A DNA stretch of 8,159 bases from PVC group bacterium (GTDB taxonomy: Bacteria > Verrucomicrobiota > Kiritimatiellia > SS1-B-03-39 > PXDE01): the NCBI GenBank assembly GCA_003566475.1, contig PXDE01000625.1, positions 1-8,159 of the forward strand, in the 5' to 3' direction. The notes beneath the pieces are model-generated. The model had not been told where the DNA came from. It searched no databases and worked only from the letters and a program-made list of their open reading frames with translations. The translations under genes and the position numbers were made by a program. Shown piece by piece: positions 6,779 to 8,159 of this stretch (positions are counted from its first letter, which is position 1; every line of letters starts with the position of its first letter).

Positions 6779-6838
6779 GTAAGTCCGGCTTGCAGCCGGA
6801 CTCCAGCGCCGGGGGATCCGGCTACAAGCCGGACCTAC
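6779..6838. repeat. REPIN-like pair of inverted REP palindromes
   Basis: Two short hairpins stand in inverted orientation: GTCCGGCT-TGC-AGCCGGAC at 6783-6801 and TCCGGCT-ACA-AGCCGGA at 6817-6833. The outer arms GTAAGTCCGGCTTG (6779-6792) and CAAGCCGGACCTAC (6825-6838) pair at 13 of 14 positions, so the whole unit can also fold as one long hairpin around CTCCAGCGCCGGGGG. This matches the architecture of REPINs, which RAYT transposases (TnpA_REP) spread through genomes. No RAYT gene lies in the window. Confidence 0.75.
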
Positions 6839-6939
6839 GACAGAGCGGTGTCTCGGAGCAGTCACCGTGGCCGAGGTCGAGCGCATCCGGCGCCCGCCCG
6901 CCCGCGCGTTCCGGCCTTTTCTCACAGCCCCAAGCCCCG

Positions 6940-6945
6940 TATGGT
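6940..6945 (+). promoter_or_regulatory. Possible -10 box for a leaderless solute-binding protein transcript
   Basis: TATGGT lies 7 nt before the ATG at 6953. It overlaps an alternative in-frame ATG at 6941, so if it works as a promoter the start must be 6953. A weak TTTTCT sits 17 nt upstream. Confidence 0.35.
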
Positions 6946-6952
6946 CGGGCCT

Positions 6953-8159
6953 ATGCGAGCCATTCTGCGTCAACTTGTCCGCTACGCCGCCGCCGCCGGG
7001 CTGATCCTGGCGGTGTTTCTGGGCGCGGGGCGGATGCTGCGGCCGGACGTGCGGCGGCCGCCCGAGCCCGTCGACCCCGAGGAGGTGGCCCGGGTGACCG
7101 CCCGGCGCGACGTGTCGCTGAACCGGGAGGCCCCGCCCACCGCCTGGCGCGAGGTGGACTACGCGGAGGGCGAGGCGGCGACCTGGTGGCCCCAGGGCGA
7201 GCCCTCCATGCTGGCCGACCTCGTGCGCGACGGCCGGCTGCCCCCGGTGGCCGAGCGCGTGGGGCCGGAGCCGCTGGTGCTCGAAGGCCCCGAGGGCGTG
7301 GGGCGTCATGGCGGCACCTGGTTCCGCATCGCCAGCTCCGAGGGCGACGTGGGCATCGTGGGCTGGCGCATCGGGGGGGCGCGGCTGGTGATGTGGTCCA
7401 CCGAGGGCTATCCCATCGTGCCCTGGGTGGCCCGGGGCTGGGAAGCCTCGGAGGACCGGCGCGAGTGGACGTTCTTCCTCCGCCGGGGCATGCGCTGGAG
7501 CGACGGCCATCCTTTCACCGCCGGCGACATCCTGTTCTGGTGGGTCGAGGACGTGAACCGTCTCGGCACCCCGCCGGCCTGGATGCGCGGCGGCGATATC
7601 GAGAGGGTGGACGACCACACCATCCGCTTCGTGTTCGAGGAGCCCATGCCGCTGCTGCTCACCCATCTGGCCGGCACCCACGACTTCGCCATCCCCGAGC
7701 ACTACTTCCGGCCCTACCACCCCGAGCTGGGCGACCCCGAGCTGCTGGCCCGGACCCGCGAGGCCCTGCGCCTGGCCAGTGACCGCGCGGTGTACGGGCG
7801 CATGCGGTCGCTGTTCAATCCCGAGGCCCCCCGCCTCTGGCCCTGGATCTACCGCGCCCACACCGGCACCCCGCCCTACACCTTCGTCCGCAACCCCTAC
7901 TTCTTCGCGGTGGATACCGAAGGCAACCAGCTTCCGTATCTGGACCGGGTCCAGAAGGAGGTCCGGCCCCAGAACCTCATCGGCATCTCCGCCGCCCAGG
8001 GCCAGGTCACCTTCCAGCTCCGCCACCTCCGGTTCGAGGACTACACCCTGCTCATGGACGGCCGCGACGACGGGCACTACGAGGTGCTCCACTGGTACCA
8101 GGCCACCCGGTCGCCCCTCACCGTGTTCCCCAACCTCAACCGGCGCATCGACCCCGCCC
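6953..8159 (+). CDS. ABC transporter substrate-binding protein, family 5 (peptide/oligopeptide type), C-terminus outside the window
   Basis: The first 402 residues are present. Proteins of this family bind peptides, or sometimes nickel or sugars, outside the membrane and deliver them to an ABC permease. A basic N-terminus and a hydrophobic segment (about 11-28) form a signal or membrane anchor. No lipobox Cys follows and no obvious cleavage site is seen. Residues 30-110 form a Pro/Glu-rich lead-in containing MLADLVRDGRLPPVAERV, typical of this subgroup. The SBP_bac_5 domain opens at GGTWFR (120-125). It shows the signature EWTFFLRRGMRWSDGHPFTAGD (in two parts, 171-180 and 181-191), and later VRNPYFFAVD and GNQLPYLDRV (about 312-333). 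A full-length member would need roughly 200 further residues. ATG at 6953 is chosen over the in-frame ATG at 6941. Neither has a good Shine-Dalgarno sequence. Permease genes would be expected downstream. The substrate cannot be told from the sequence. Confidence 0.88.
   Translation, partial: MRAILRQLVRYAAAAGLILAVFLGAGRMLRPDVRRPPEPVDPEEVARVTARRDVSLNREAPPTAWREVDYAEGEAATWWPQGEPSMLADLVRDGRLPPVAERVGPEPLVLEGPEGVGRHGGTWFRIASSEGDVGIVGWRIGGARLVMWSTEGYPIVPWVARGWEASEDRREWTFFLRRGMRWSDGHPFTAGDILFWWVEDVNRLGTPPAWMRGGDIERVDDHTIRFVFEEPMPLLLTHLAGTHDFAIPEHYFRPYHPELGDPELLARTREALRLASDRAVYGRMRSLFNPEAPRLWPWIYRAHTGTPPYTFVRNPYFFAVDTEGNQLPYLDRVQKEVRPQNLIGISAAQGQVTFQLRHLRFEDYTLLMDGRDDGHYEVLHWYQATRSPLTVFPNLNRRIDPA

Larger units (their letters stand above)
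6398..6952. other. Repeat-rich intergenic region between divergent gdhA and a solute-binding protein gene
   Basis: These 555 bp hold no gene that I can support. Open frames are present on both strands, but none has a ribosome site, recognisable motifs or the codon bias of the neighbours. The region instead contains a 7-bp tandem repeat (6448-6482), a 10-bp perfect hairpin (6497-6519), a segment bounded by inverted repeats (6580-6772) with nested palindromes, and a REPIN-like double hairpin (6779-6838). A GC-rich stretch of about 100 bp then leads to the gene at 6953. Candidate promoters for both genes lie at its edges. Confidence 0.75.

Noticed and set aside
6396..6782. Open frames of 75-128 codons over the intergenic repeats
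   Set aside because: They are built from tandem repeat and palindrome sequence, lack ribosome sites, and have codon use unlike the real genes.
6448..6838. CRISPR array or integron attC site
   Set aside because: The repeat unit is 7 bp with no spacers, so it is not CRISPR. The palindromes lack the paired attC core sites and no integrase is present.
6698..8092. 464-codon open frame on the minus strand opposite the solute-binding protein gene
   Set aside because: It is antisense to a clear SBP_bac_5 protein and starts inside the repeats. Its composition is Gly/His/Pro-rich.

Overview
This is a GC-rich bacterial chromosome segment (about 68-70% GC over most of its length, judged from sampled lines). 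It carries the start of an alternative complex III operon, a two-gene restriction-modification cassette, a glutamate dehydrogenase gene, a repeat-rich intergenic stretch, and the start of an extracytoplasmic solute-binding protein gene. Alternative complex III, high GC, palindromic intergenic repeats and this style of peptide-binding protein fit lineages such as Acidobacteriota, Gemmatimonadota, Planctomycetota or Verrucomicrobiota. No marker here settles the phylum.

Layout. All genes from 1 to 6397 are on the minus strand, so they read right to left. From right to left they are: glutamate dehydrogenase (6397-4985); a D12-class adenine methyltransferase (4885-3785), overlapping by ATGA a DpnII/MboI-like PD-(D/E)XK nuclease (3788-2946); a possible terminator; a good sigma70-type promoter (TTGCCA-N17-TATAGT); then actA, a pentaheme cytochrome c (2742-2083), overlapping by 13 bp actB, the Tat-exported molybdopterin-oxidoreductase-like/Fe-S subunit, which runs off the left edge. 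On the plus strand a family-5 solute-binding protein starts at 6953 and runs off the right edge. It is divergent from gdhA.

The 555-bp space between the divergent genes (6398-6952) has no convincing gene. It holds a 7-bp tandem repeat, several perfect hairpins, a 193-bp segment bounded by about 20-bp inverted repeats, and a REPIN-like double palindrome.

Function. ActA and ActB are the first two subunits of a quinol-oxidising complex that replaces cytochrome bc1. The R-M pair is a self-contained defence cassette with lower GC than its neighbours, placed between housekeeping genes. Glutamate dehydrogenase links nitrogen and carbon metabolism, and the binding protein probably serves peptide import. 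No clearly undescribed system is visible. The points most worth checking are the repeat mosaic at 6448-6838, TANNNT boxes 6-7 nt before three start codons (possible leaderless transcripts), and the specificity of the R-M pair.
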